From: Catenulispora acidiphila DSM 44928
Lineage (GTDB): Bacteria; Actinomycetota; Actinomycetes; Streptomycetales; Catenulisporaceae
Reading direction: 5' to 3'
Assembly: GCF_000024025.1 (NCBI RefSeq)
Contig: NC_013131.1
Span: 4,464,001-4,528,000, forward strand
Length of the DNA: 64,000 nucleotides
Shown: positions 17,144-25,799 of the stretch, one piece after another
Layout of the letters: every line of letters begins with the position of its first letter
Numbering within the stretch: position 1 is the stretch's first letter
Made by a program: the position numbers and the translations under genes
The notes under the pieces: generated by a model
Seen by the model: the letters and a program-made list of their open reading frames with translations, nothing else
Told to the model about the DNA's origin: nothing
Databases searched by the model: none

Positions 17144-17485
17144 CTAGTTGAAGGTGATGTTCGCGTGGGGGAAATCACGCCCCTGGACGACGCGTTCGGC
17201 GGATCCCGACACGTTGTTCATCGTGTTGTCCGAGCCCACGATCGACTGATGCCATGCGCTTAGATCTCTGGCCAGGGCCGGGTCCTTCTCAGCCGCGGCG
17301 GTGAGTTCGTCGGCCAGCGCTGCCGCTTCTTCAGGATTCGTTGGCTGTTCGGGAGCTTGTCCGCGGTGGCGGGAGACGATGGCCTTCAGCGCGTCCCATG
17401 CTTTCGAACCGGCCTGGGTCGCCGCGCTGTCGAGGAGCTTCGTCAGCGCGGCCGAGACCATGGCCGGGGTGAGTATGGAATCCAT
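17144..17485 (-). CDS. Small effector-like protein with C-terminal amyloid-type motif (Bell/HeLo-like N-terminus)
   Basis: 113 residues. The N-terminal ~85 residues are helical (AALTKLLDSAATQAGSKAWD, later LADELTAAAEKDPALARDL), resembling the short helical 'Bell' domains related to fungal HeLo cell-death domains. After a linker, the last 24 residues (NNVSGSAERVVQGRDFPHAN, then ITFN) match the N-terminal motif of the NLR at 17624 at 13 of 23 positions and share S-G-S-A...Q-x-R-D with the NLR at 14816. Effector with C-terminal motif beside an NLR with N-terminal motif is the arrangement of NLR-amyloid pairs in multicellular bacteria. The expected role, membrane damage causing cell death on infection, is inferred. 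Confidence 0.75.
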   Translation of the reverse strand: MDSILTPAMVSAALTKLLDSAATQAGSKAWDALKAIVSRHRGQAPEQPTNPEEAAALADELTAAAEKDPALARDLSAWHQSIVGSDNTMNNVSGSAERVVQGRDFPHANITFN

Positions 17486-17623
17486 GGCGGCCTTTCGGGG
17501 GCGGGAGCGTGAGTTCTGACATCCTACGCTGCGTGCTTGAACTCTGTCGGAGCGCGTACGCCGGACGTTGTGCGGTCGCGGTGGCTGTGGAAAGTCTGGG
17601 TCCTGTCACCGTACGCTGACCCT

Positions 17624-19774
17624 GTGGCAGAAGGAGACGAACAGACGGACCCGCGGGTGGTCGGCAACGACGTCTCCGGTTCAGTGCACAGCCTCGTACA
17701 GGGCCGAAGCTTCGACAACGCGACGATCAACTTCTTCGGTGGAGTGTCCCGGCTCCCGTTGAGTGCCCCCGCCATGCTGCCGCCGAGTCACGGTCCTTAC
17801 ACCGACCGGCACGCGGTGCACGAACGCCTGGACCAACTCGCCGATCGGGAGGTCGGGATGGTCCAGCTCGGCGGTGTGGCCGGTGTGGGTAAGTCGTCAA
17901 CAGCGATGCGGTATCTGCGCAGCCGCAGCGAGCGCTATCGCGGAGGCGTCTACTATGCAGACCTCGGCGGCGGTCGCGCCGGGCGCGGAGTGTCCGTGGC
18001 CGAGGCGCTGGACGGCTGGCTCGTCGCGAAGGGCGTGCTGTCGAGCGAGGTGCCACCGAGTCTGGCTGCGCGCTCCGCGCTGTTCCAGCGGATTACCGCC
18101 GATGAGCCCGTTGCGGTCCTGATCGACGATCCGGCGAGTGCGGCGCAGGTCGCGGCGCTGTGCCCGACGTCTCAGGGCAGTTTGATCATGGTCACCGGGC
18201 ACCACGAGCTCGCCGGGATCCGGACATCCCACAGTGCGGAGTTCCTGCGCGTGCCCATGCTGGACCATGCATTCGCCTTGGAGCTGCTCACGGACTTGGT
18301 CGGGGAGGATCGAGTCCAGGCCGAACAGGCGGCCTTCGATCAACTGGCGGCGTTCAGCGAGGGTCATCCGCTGATGCTGCGCGTCATCGCCGCAGAGCTG
18401 AGCCGTGGACGGTGGGACAGCGCGGGGGAGTTGGCACAGCGACTGGCCGACACTCGTAGCCGTCTTCGCGCGTCGGACCAGATCATGTCATCGGGGGGTG
18501 ACTACTCCGTGAACGCAGCCCTGGAGTTGAGTGTCAGAGGTCTCCCTGAATCCGGACGGGCCCTTCTGCGTGCGCTGGCATCCCATCCCGGATCCGAGTT
18601 CGGTCCAGACCTGATCGACTTCCTGGGTTCGGACTTCAGCACGTTGGCAGATCTGGTCGAGTCGGGTCTGGTCACCGTTCTCCATGAGCCTGGAACGCCC
18701 CGCTCCTCGCGGCGCTGGCGCCTGCACACGCTGGTGCAGGATTTCATTCGGCGTGAAGAGGCAGCCGACTCGGTGGCCTACGTCAGCAGCCAGAAGGCGA
18801 TCATCGGTTGGTACTTGCGGCGTACTGCGGTAGCTGATCGAGCCCGCTCTCCCCGCTGGCATGTCGGGCCCGATTTTGACGATGAGCCGCCCTTCGGCGA
18901 TGTTGACGCCGCTGTCAGTTGGCTGGAGGCCGAGCAGGCGAACCTCCGAAGTGCGGTGGTCGCTGCGTCAGAACTCGGCGACGACAACACGGTGTGGCAG
19001 TTGTGCGAGGTTTTGTGGGGTTTGTATTTCTGGAGCAATCCTTTCGGGGACTGGATCGACACTCACCACCTCGGCATCGAATCGGCGGTGCGTCTTGGCA
19101 ACCGGGCGGCTGAGGCGCGCATCAGGCTGCAGCTCGGGTTCGCCTACTACAACCAGGACGACATAGAGCAAGCCGCTGCAGAGTTCGCCTCCGCCTTGTC
19201 GCTGGCTGAGGACAGCGGAATGGTCAAAGTGCTTGCGGCCGCGATTGAGTCCGCCGGTTTGGCTGATTTGCGGCTCGGACGTCCAGCCCAGGCTCTTGAC
19301 CGCTTCGAGGAGGTGCTCGCGCTGGTCGAAGCCGATCCTGAGACGGGCCTGGCTGCTGTCGCCAACGCGCAGCGGCATCGGGCCAGGGCTCTCGGCGCAC
19401 AGGGCCGTTACGCGGAGTCGATCGCCGTTTTCACCGACCACGCGATCCCCACTTACCAAGCCGAAGGGAAGAGCAGCTACAACGTGGCTCGGACCCTCGT
19501 CGATCTCAGCGATGTGCTGATCGCGGCCGGTCGTGCTGATGAAGCCGTGGAGCACCTGCACCTCGCGATCGCGGAATTCGGGCGTCTGCGCAATCCGCTG
19601 CAGGGTGCGGTGGCTCTGATCGCGCTTGCCTCCGCGTACGAAGCGTTCGCCGACGTCGGCAACGCGGCGGACGCTTTGACTCGCGCGGCGGAGGTCTATG
19701 AGGCGCTCGGTTCTCTTAAGGCAGCTGACGTCCGCGCTCGTGCCCAGGCACTGCGAGGGGGAACCGAGCGCTGA
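17624..19774 (+). CDS. NLR-like STAND NTPase (NB-ARC plus TPR) paired with the effector at 17144
   Basis: 716 residues. Residues 15-37 contain NDVSGSVHSLVQGRSFDNAT followed by INF, the counterpart of the effector's C-terminal motif. The NTPase follows: P-loop GVAGVGKSS near residue 88, Walker B VAVLIDDPASAAQ and a GHPL box (EGHPLMLRVIAAELSRGRW). From about residue 400 the protein is a TPR array (AAEFASALSLAEDSGMVKVL; DALTRAAEVYEALGS). GTG 17624 is chosen because coding character starts there; TACGCT ends 6 bases before it, so a leaderless transcript is possible. An in-frame ATG at 17537 would add unlikely residues. It is divergent from the effector, sharing a 138-bp promoter region. Confidence 0.83.
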   Translation: MAEGDEQTDPRVVGNDVSGSVHSLVQGRSFDNATINFFGGVSRLPLSAPAMLPPSHGPYTDRHAVHERLDQLADREVGMVQLGGVAGVGKSSTAMRYLRSRSERYRGGVYYADLGGGRAGRGVSVAEALDGWLVAKGVLSSEVPPSLAARSALFQRITADEPVAVLIDDPASAAQVAALCPTSQGSLIMVTGHHELAGIRTSHSAEFLRVPMLDHAFALELLTDLVGEDRVQAEQAAFDQLAAFSEGHPLMLRVIAAELSRGRWDSAGELAQRLADTRSRLRASDQIMSSGGDYSVNAALELSVRGLPESGRALLRALASHPGSEFGPDLIDFLGSDFSTLADLVESGLVTVLHEPGTPRSSRRWRLHTLVQDFIRREEAADSVAYVSSQKAIIGWYLRRTAVADRARSPRWHVGPDFDDEPPFGDVDAAVSWLEAEQANLRSAVVAASELGDDNTVWQLCEVLWGLYFWSNPFGDWIDTHHLGIESAVRLGNRAAEARIRLQLGFAYYNQDDIEQAAAEFASALSLAEDSGMVKVLAAAIESAGLADLRLGRPAQALDRFEEVLALVEADPETGLAAVANAQRHRARALGAQGRYAESIAVFTDHAIPTYQAEGKSSYNVARTLVDLSDVLIAAGRADEAVEHLHLAIAEFGRLRNPLQGAVALIALASAYEAFADVGNAADALTRAAEVYEALGSLKAADVRARAQALRGGTER

Positions 19775-19792
19775 ACGATCGGCGGTCGCGGG

Positions 19793-21655
19793 TCACAGCG
19801 TTGAGGAACCGCGAACGATCTCGTCGTAGACCAGGGACGCCAGCATTGACGGATCCGCGTCCGGGGCGGCGCGGCGGGTGATCTCGGTGCCGTCCCGCAG
19901 GCTGATGTGGCAGACGTCGCCGTCGATCACACCGGCCACGGTCAGGCCCGGCAGACGTTCAAAGGCGCGTCTCGCCCAATCCGAGGGGGCGCCGAGCGAC
20001 TCTCGGACCATGACGTCGGCCATCTCAGCGGCACGACCGGCCGGGTGTGTCGCATCGACGACCACGTGCCCACCGTCCCGCGGCCCGATGGTGTGCGCGA
20101 CATTCAGCGGGAACCGCTCGACCTGGCCGACTTCAACCGTGGCCACCAGCGGCGACACACGCTGCTGGCGGTGATGGAATACGGGGACCGGTTCCGGTAC
20201 GGCCGGCCACGACGGTTCATCCAGACCCAGGCTGCGGTAGAACAAGGTCCTGAGAAGAGCCAGCGAGCGCCCCGGGCAGGAACTCGCGCGGCCTGTCGCG
20301 TCGGTGTACCGGGCAGGTTCGTACGTGGTGATCAGTTTCTCGATCTGGTCCCGTAGGAGTGAGGCCGGTTGAAGGCGCGGTGCTGTTTCAGCGAACTGTG
20401 CGATCGGCGACTCGGGATCCACAGCGTCAGCCGGATAGGTGGCGAGGATCGTGGGTATCCCGAGTGCGGCGCCATAGAAGGTCACCGAACCGTGGTCGCC
20501 GACCACAGCGTCGGCGGCGAGCAGTGCCGCTCGCCAGTCCAGCGGCGGCACGAGTATCAGCCCGCTTCGTCGCGCATGGGTCAGGACGCGCTCGATCTCG
20601 GATCTGCCGTGCGCGTGGATGACGTTCGGATGGATCACGGCAGCCACCGCGTAGTCGTCCACCGGTAGCTCCGCCACCAGCCGTTCGACGAGGTCGACGT
20701 GCCGGCCGAACAGGGACTTCCGGCCCCACGTGGTGTTCACTATGACCAACCTGCGGTTCCGGAGCCCGAGAGCCGAGCGGTAGAGGTCTCGGTCTCCCGC
20801 GCTTTCCAGCAGTCTGTCGAAGCACGGATCACCGGCGACGACGGCGGTGGACACGGCAGCCGGAGCACTCTTGCGAAGGCGGTCGAGCTGTTCTGCATGG
20901 GACAGAATCTGGGCTGTCGCTATCGGCTTGCCCTCATGCAGGAGCCAGGCATCTGATAGGCCGAACACCGACCGGCTCCCGGCTCCCGGCTCCCGGCTCC
21001 CGGCTCCCGGCTCCCGGCTCCCGGCTCCCGGCTCCCGGCTCCCGGCTCCCGGCTCCCGGCTCCCGGCTCCCGGCTCCCGGCTCCCGGCTCCCGGCTCCCG
21101 GCTCCCGGCTCCCGGCTCCCGGCTCCCGGCTCCCGGCTCCCGGCTCCCGGCTCCCGGCTCCCGGCTCCCGGCTCCCGGCTCCCGGCTCCCGGCTCCCGGC
21201 TCCCGGCTCCCGGCTCCCGGCTCCCGGCTCCCGGCTCCCGGCTCAAGGTATTTATTATATCCCATACCATGGGGAAGTATAACTATTGGTGCATGGAGTT
21301 CCCACAGTGGCCCCCCGTGGCTCGCGGATATGGCCAGACCGAACTGCTTGTTGCAGGCTGTTGCCCAGTCGAGCCTGACGAGTCCGTGTTCTGTGAAGAG
21401 CGTGGAGACGCCGTCTCGAAACGGTGATGAGCCTGGACTAGTGAACGCCAGTCCGAGACGGGAATCGCTGGCGAAAGCAGGCAAGACATCTAGGAGCCGT
21501 GTCGCGGAGGTGACATTGTGGACTACCAGTAGGACGGACCGGTCTGTATGCCTTTGGAAGGTGTTCCATGCATCAGCGCCTTGTCCGTATGGAACGCGGT
21601 CCCATTCTGGCAAGTCCACCTGCACCTCGCTCCTCGTCAATGGTCCAGACACCAT
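19793..21655 (-). CDS. Glycosyl/glycerophosphotransferase-like protein with a hypermutable 7-bp repeat linker
   Basis: About 620 residues. The N-terminal part ([34 protein letters not shown]) and C-terminal part ([50 protein letters not shown]) resemble the GT-B-fold proteins related to CDP-glycerol glycerophosphotransferases. [10 protein letters not shown] is followed by a repeating heptapeptide GSREPGA for 91 codons, encoded by 39 copies of a 7-bp unit, before the second domain resumes ([14 protein letters not shown]). The frame is open through the repeat now. No good ribosome binding site precedes ATG 21655; GTG codons at about 21625-21619, behind AGGAG, are alternatives. The 5' end overlies a UbiD remnant. 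It converges with the NLR at 17624. Confidence 0.65.
   Translation of the reverse strand: MVSGPLTRSEVQVDLPEWDRVPYGQGADAWNTFQRHTDRSVLLVVHNVTSATRLLDVLPAFASDSRLGLAFTSPGSSPFRDGVSTLFTEHGLVRLDWATACNKQFGLAISASHGGPLWELHAPIVILPHGMGYNKYLEPGAGSREPGAGSREPGAGSREPGAGSREPGAGSREPGAGSREPGAGSREPGAGSREPGAGSREPGAGSREPGAGSREPGAGSREPGAGSRSVFGLSDAWLLHEGKPIATAQILSHAEQLDRLRKSAPAAVSTAVVAGDPCFDRLLESAGDRDLYRSALGLRNRRLVIVNTTWGRKSLFGRHVDLVERLVAELPVDDYAVAAVIHPNVIHAHGRSEIERVLTHARRSGLILVPPLDWRAALLAADAVVGDHGSVTFYGAALGIPTILATYPADAVDPESPIAQFAETAPRLQPASLLRDQIEKLITTYEPARYTDATGRASSCPGRSLALLRTLFYRSLGLDEPSWPAVPEPVPVFHHRQQRVSPLVATVEVGQVERFPLNVAHTIGPRDGGHVVVDATHPAGRAAEMADVMVRESLGAPSDWARRAFERLPGLTVAGVIDGDVCHISLRDGTEITRRAAPDADPSMLASLVYDEIVRGSSTL
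20972..21244. repeat. 7-bp tandem repeat, 39 perfect copies (273 bp)
   Basis: The unit CCGGCTC is repeated from 20972 to 21244 without a visible change, within the coding region of the gene at 19793. 39 copies equals 91 codons, so the frame is kept at present; any change not a multiple of three copies would break the downstream half of the protein. The repeat is long enough to be at risk of assembly error in copy number. Confidence 0.95.
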
Positions 21656-21985
21656 AGCGCGCGTGGGCCCGGTCCGCGGTTCACGTCGGGGTGTGAGCGG
21701 GTTGCGAAGGCCCAGACGACCTGCTCCAGGTCGGTGATGTCGACGTCGTCCTCGACCAGCAGGATCTTCGGTGCGTTCACTGAGGGCTTGCCGGTGGAGA
21801 TGATGTCCGCGATCTTCTGGACGAGGTCGGTCGAAGACTGGTCTGTGGCGGTGTGCCAGTCCTGGCGGACGGCCAGGGTCAGCCAGTGCACGGCTGCTTC
21901 GTAATTGTGCCAGGCGGAGGAGATGGGGAGGTCTGCTTCGCGCAGCAGATAGAGGATCTCGTTCGAGCTGCGGGCCCGATTGTCG
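21640..21985 (-). pseudogene. C-terminal remnant of a UbiD-family decarboxylase
   Basis: The minus-strand frame reads SNEILYLLREADLPISSAWH, then HWLTLAVRQDWHTATDQSST and APKILLVEDDVDITDLEQVV with WAFATRSHP, the conserved C-terminal block of UbiD/hydroxyarylic acid decarboxylases. The N-terminal two-thirds and the far C-terminus are missing. It shares DNA with the 5' end of the gene at 19793, suggesting that a rearrangement placed that gene here. Confidence 0.7.
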
Positions 21986-22106
21986 GCAGGTCGCGACGAG
22001 CCTCAGCCCGGTGGCCCGGGTCGCGCAGGCAGGAAATGCTGCTGAGCCCGACAGTGCAATGTTTCCTGATCGGTAAGCTGGCTGGCCGCCGCGGTTATCC
22101 GCGCTG

Positions 22107-22247
22107 TTACAGCCAGCTGGCCTCCTCAGCGATCCGCCGGACCGCGTCGACCCGGTTCCTGGCATCGAGCTTGGCGACCGCGAACCCGAGGTAGTTGCGG
22201 ACCGTCCCATGGCTCAGGAACAGCCGGCCTGCGATCTCCAACGGCCG
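22107..22247 (-). pseudogene. C-terminal remnant of a LuxR-family response regulator
   Basis: The frame encodes RPLEIAGRLFLSHGTVRNYL followed by AKLDARNRVDAVRRIAEEAS and a stop, the recognition half of a LuxR/NarL-type helix-turn-helix. The receiver domain and the first part of the HTH are absent; upstream DNA is from a different gene read on the other strand. Confidence 0.7.
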
Positions 22248-22259
22248 CGCACCGGTACC

Positions 22260-22525
22260 GACGCCGACGGCTCCTTCCTCGGCGTCGCCACGGCCCGCGC
22301 GGTCGCCGAAGTCCTGTCCGAAGGCGGACACGACACCGAACCGGTCGGCGAAGTCCTCTTCGTTCCCCAGCCGGTGCACGCCGACAACGACCTGGCCGGC
22401 GCCCTGGCCGAACTGGTGGGGCAACCCCCTCAGGCCTGCCGGTCCTGGACGAGACCGGCACCTGCCTGTCCGGATGGATCACCCATCAGGCCGTGCTGGC
22501 GGCAGTCCATCGAGGTCCAGCCTGA
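22260..22525 (+). pseudogene. CBS-domain remnant, probably from a ClC-type chloride channel
   Basis: One plus frame reads DADGSFLGVATARAVAEVLS, then VGEVLFVPQPVHADNDLAGA and LAELVG; a second frame continues VLDETGTCLSGWITHQAVLA with AVHRGPA and a stop. Together these look like the CBS pair at the end of an actinomycete ClC channel, with a frameshift near 22430. No membrane part is present. It abuts the LuxR remnant, marking a junction of two truncated genes. Confidence 0.55.
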
Positions 22526-22600
22526 TCCCCACCGGGCACCGCGCGGCGAGTGGCACGGATCCGACCACACGGGACCCGCATGGCGACGGTCGGCGTCCCC

Positions 22601-22822
22601 TCAATCGGCGCTGCCGTCCTGCTCCCCCGCGTCGCCGGGCGGGAACTGCTCGCCTGGCGCGGCGGCAGGCAGGGGCGCCGGCCCGGCGTGCAGCTGGTGA
22701 CGTAACCGCTGCACGGCCTCGCGCATCTCATCGGCCGCACGCTGCGGCGTGAACCACTCGGCATCGTCCCCGTGCTCGGCCTGAAGCAGGTGCCCCGGGT
22801 CGTGCAGGTCGCCGGCTTCCAT
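22601..22822 (-). CDS. Small hypothetical protein
   Basis: 73 residues, start at 22822 with GAAGGG about 8-10 bases upstream. The sequence is acidic and hydrophilic (MEAGDLHDPGHLLQAEHGDD; FTPQRAADEMREAVQRLRHQ) with a Pro/Ala-rich tail, and its third codon positions are strongly GC, as in real genes here. No family is recognised. It stands among gene remnants. Confidence 0.5.
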   Translation of the reverse strand: MEAGDLHDPGHLLQAEHGDDAEWFTPQRAADEMREAVQRLRHQLHAGPAPLPAAAPGEQFPPGDAGEQDGSAD

Positions 22823-23321
22823 GTGTTCAGCCCTTCAAGGCAGGTCGCCACGCCGTAGAACGCGTTTGCGTGGTGCAAATAATAGTCATCGGCGCAGAGC
22901 TGCCCGCCAGATACGGAGAGCAGGCGGGTGTCCTTTGTTCTTAGGTGTCCGGTCCTGCTCCGCGACGGTCGAGGTTGGTCTGCAACCGCCTAGGCAGGCA
23001 TGTTGTCATCGATCTGCTCTCGCGCGTACAGCCGGCGCAGCTTTGCGGACGGTGAGGCGGCTTACGCAGAGACTGGTCAAGGACTCCACGAGTCCTGGGG
23101 CGAGCCGATTCCAGGTCGCACCGTATGTTGGCAGCGCCGACCGGATCGGGCCCATAGCAGTCGTCGCGGTGTTGGCCATCGCCAGCCCGTAGCCGACGCC
23201 GAGCTGCTAAGCCCTGAGCGAGGCTGAGGATCGTTGCTGCAGACCCCATCCAGGCCACGCAGCCCGGGCCGCGAGCGGCTGGAAAAGCCGCAGCGGTATC
23301 CCAGTCGGGGCTTGTCTCTTA
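22823..23321. other. Intergenic region left of the IS5-type element
   Basis: About 500 bases. Frames present lack start signals and protein-like composition. It ends at the TA dinucleotide (23320-23321) that flanks the insertion element. Confidence 0.45.
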
Positions 23322-23370
23322 GGGCCTGTTTCAGAAGTGGATCAGGAGTCGTGGTCCGTTGGGCGGGCGG

Positions 23371-24000
23371 TCAGCCGGCCCAGCCGCGGGTCAGGGCGAG
23401 TTGGCCGGATCGGTGCGTTTCGCGTTGTTCGATCACCCACAGCTCGGCCTGCCGCACGGATTGGGTGAGTGGCTTGTCGGTGGTGTCAAGCACGTGAGTG
23501 CGCCAGCAAGGGTGCTGCGCGGTCCACTTGCTCCAGCGGTGCCAGGCCATCTCCGGCCAACTGTCACCGGTGATGACGTCGGGTCGGTGGCGGGGATCGC
23601 GGGCATGCCCGCGGTGCCACGTGGCCCAGCCGAGGAAGGCCTCAACCGCGGGTGTGTTCCAGCGGCCGGGATCGCGCTGTGCGAGCCGGCCGCGACGAAC
23701 CTGGTCGGTGACGTCGACCAGACACACCGCGATTCCGTCCAGCAGCGGGGACGAGGGGGCAGCCAGGATTTCGCCCAGCGGGGACTGCCCGGTCAGCAGT
23801 AGATCGATGCCGCGGTCCTGGTACTCCAGCGCGCGACGCACCCACAGTTCGGTCATGCGATGGCGCCAGTGGCGGTCCGGGTGCTGTGGCACGCCAACCT
23901 CGTCGAAGTCGTGCACGGCGACACCGCGGAGACGGTCGGCCACGGCGAAGGCGAGGGTGGTCTTGCCCGAGCAACTGGACCCGGTCAGCTTGAGCAGCAT
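23371..24000 (-). CDS. P-loop nucleotide kinase-like protein (IS passenger)
   Basis: 209 residues. MLLKLTGSSCSGKTTLAFAV is a Walker A P-loop (GSSCSGKT); the following HDFDEVGVPQHPDRHWRHRM and LLLTGQSPLGEILAAPSSPL resemble small-molecule kinases or chloramphenicol-phosphotransferase-like AAA proteins. A lid-like Arg-rich stretch (DQVRRGRLAQRDPGRW) follows. It starts 55 bp downstream of the transposase on the same strand and lies inside the inverted repeats, so it moves with the element. Substrate is unknown; resistance or nucleotide modification are possible. No ribosome binding site close to the ATG was seen. Confidence 0.7.
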   Translation of the reverse strand: MLLKLTGSSCSGKTTLAFAVADRLRGVAVHDFDEVGVPQHPDRHWRHRMTELWVRRALEYQDRGIDLLLTGQSPLGEILAAPSSPLLDGIAVCLVDVTDQVRRGRLAQRDPGRWNTPAVEAFLGWATWHRGHARDPRHRPDVITGDSWPEMAWHRWSKWTAQHPCWRTHVLDTTDKPLTQSVRQAELWVIEQRETHRSGQLALTRGWAG

Positions 24001-24055
24001 CCGGCCAGGGTGCCAGGCCGGGCTTGATCTCCTCGAATGGATTTCAGTCGGGCGA

Positions 24056-24882
24056 TCACAGCCACTCGTCGATACTGGCGATGACGACGGTGGCCTCGTA
24101 ACGGACGGCGAGCTTGGCGTATCGGGTGGCGATGCCCCGGTGCCGCTTGAGGCGATTGATCCCGCACTCCACGGCGTGGCGCTCCCGATAGTCGATCTTG
24201 CAGAACTTTGGGGGACGGCCGCCGCGAGCACCGCGCTTCAAGCGGTGCCGGATCTCGTCGGCCTTCTCCGGGATCCTGCACGCGATCCCATGTCGCCGCA
24301 ATACTCGCGATTCGCCCAGGAGCCGTAGGCCTTGTCCGCCCGAACCTTGTCCGGCTTGGTGCGCGGACGGCCCGGCCCGAGATGCGGTACCCGGATCTGC
24401 CCCAGGACGGTCTGGAACAGCGGGGAGTCACCACGCTGCCTGGCGGTGATGACCAGCGCGAGCGGCTTCTGCCCCTGCTCCACCGCCAGATGCAGCTTCG
24501 TGGTCAACCCGCCGCGTGAACGGGGCGAGTCCGTGGTCGTCTGGCTCGACGTCGACACCGCCGGGTTTGTCCCGCTGCGGGTCCCCCTTTTCCTGGCCCC
24601 GGCAGCGTGCTGATGGACCCGAGCGATTGCGGAGTCGACGCTGACATCCCAGGTGATCAGGCCCTTTGCGTCGGCCTCGGCCTGGACCCGGGTGAGAATC
24701 CGCTTCCACGTTCCGTCGCGCTGCCACCTGCGCAACAGTCCGTAGACCGTCTCCCACTCGCCGTACCGGGCCGGCACGTCCCGCCACGGAGCACCGGTCC
24801 GGGTCCGCCACCGAATCCCATTGATGAGCTGTCGCTTGGACCAGACCGGAGGCCGCCCCGGCTTCTTGCCGCACGGCAACAA
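24056..24882 (-). pseudogene. IS5-family (IS427-type) transposase in two frames
   Basis: The first frame, from 24882, begins MLPCGKKPGRPPVWSKRQLI and includes WDVSVDSAIARVHQHAAGA (first catalytic Asp) and the second Asp region [11 protein letters not shown]. Near ANREY it shifts; the second frame continues [15 protein letters not shown], then [20 protein letters not shown] (the catalytic Glu region) and ends at 24056. A single T seems missing at the junction (TATTGCGG instead of TATTTGCGG). IS427-group transposases often use programmed frameshifting, so activity cannot be ruled out, but the late position favours a mutation. Confidence 0.8.
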
Positions 24883-24928
24883 CCGCTGATCATCGCATAG
24901 TGCTGATCACATTCTGAAACAGGCCCTA

Positions 24929-25799
24929 AAAGTTGTTGCGTAACTCCTGTCGGGGCGGCGCGTTGGTCAGTGCGTGGGCGGGATATTGCGGGCTGAGCCG
25001 GTGTGGATCGAGCTGTTCACTGGGTTGCGGGTGCGGCAGTTCCGGAAGCTGGTGAAGGTGGTGCGTGAGTGGGGCGGCGCGCACTCGCCGTGGGGTCGGC
25101 CGTGGTGCCTGTCGTTGGAGGACCGGGTCCTGCTTGTGGCCGTGTACTACCGGACGAACCTGATGATGCGGCAGCTCGGGGCGCTGTTCGGGTGCTCGGC
25201 TGGCACGGTGTGCCGGACGGTGGAGCAGGTCGGCCCTTATCTGGCGCTGGAACCGGCCCACCGCAGCGCACCGGCGGTGGACCGGTTGTGGATCGTGGAC
25301 GGCACGATGATCCCGGTCCGGGATCGCAAAGTCGCCGCCTCGTCCCGGAACTACCGGTTCTCGGCGAACGTGCAGGTCCTCATCGATGCCGACACCCGCC
25401 TGGTCGTCGCCACCGGCCGTCCGGTGCCCGGCAACACCGCCGAGACGCACGCGTTGCGCCGGTCGGGGCTGGCCGAGGTCTGTCAGGGAGCAGACGTGCT
25501 GGCTGATGGGGCGTACTGGGGCACCGGGTGCATGGTGCCGTACCGCAAACGTACCGGCCGGCCGCTGCTAGCGATCCAGGAAGCCGACAACGCCGAGCAC
25601 AGACGGGTCAGAGCCTGAGTGGAACACACCTTCGCCCGGTGAAGGACGACAAGATCCTGCGAGACCGCCGACAAAAAGGCGACGGACTGCACCACGCCGT
25701 CCAGGCCGTCGCCCACATGCGCAACCTGGCAATAGCCGCCTGAGCCGCACGAACGCGCCCCCGCCAGCCATCCTGCAGCCAGACTTACGCAACAACTTT
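24929..25799 (+). mobile_element. Second IS5-type element, directly abutting the first
   Basis: Inverted ends AAAGTTGTTGCGTAA at 24929 and its inverse ending at 25799; flanking TA at 24927-24928 and 25800-25801. The left TA is shared with the neighbouring element, so one inserted next to the other. Its right end provides the last base of the stop codon of the ABC permease gene. Confidence 0.8.
24974..25743 (+). pseudogene. DDE transposase (DDE_Tnp_4-like), inactivated
   Basis: The frame encodes LSLEDRVLLVAVYYRTNLMM with RQLGALFGCSAGTV (HTH), then VDRLWIVDGTMIPVRDRKVA (catalytic Asp) and VLADGAYWGTG (second Asp). A TGA at 25616-25618 interrupts RRVRA; the same frame then gives VEHTFAR, with the catalytic Glu, before another stop, and the rest (KDDKILRDRRQKGDGLHHAV, RNLAIAA) is in a different frame. 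One nonsense change and one lost base explain this. It is therefore inactive on its own. Confidence 0.8.

Larger units (their letters stand above)
23322..24926 (-). mobile_element. IS5-type element carrying a passenger kinase gene
   Basis: The ends are inverted repeats: GGGCCTGTTTCAGAA at 23322, and the same 15 bases inverted ending at 24926; about 21 of 24 terminal positions match. Both ends are flanked by TA (23320-23321 and 24927-24928), the target duplication usual for the IS427 subgroup of IS5. The element is 1,605 bp, well above the usual ~0.85 kb, because a P-loop kinase gene (23371-24000) lies between the transposase and the left end. Confidence 0.8.

Noticed and set aside
17537-17623. 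Longer N-terminus for the NLR-like gene at 17624
   Set aside because: The extra 29 residues have no conserved character and would push the amyloid-type motif away from the N-terminus; the region is better read as the divergent promoter.
20847-21737. Plus-strand frame through the 7-bp repeat (PAPGSRL repeats)
   Set aside because: Also open because the repeat has no stops on either strand, but flanking residues show no domain, whereas the minus-strand frame has clear conserved blocks on both sides.
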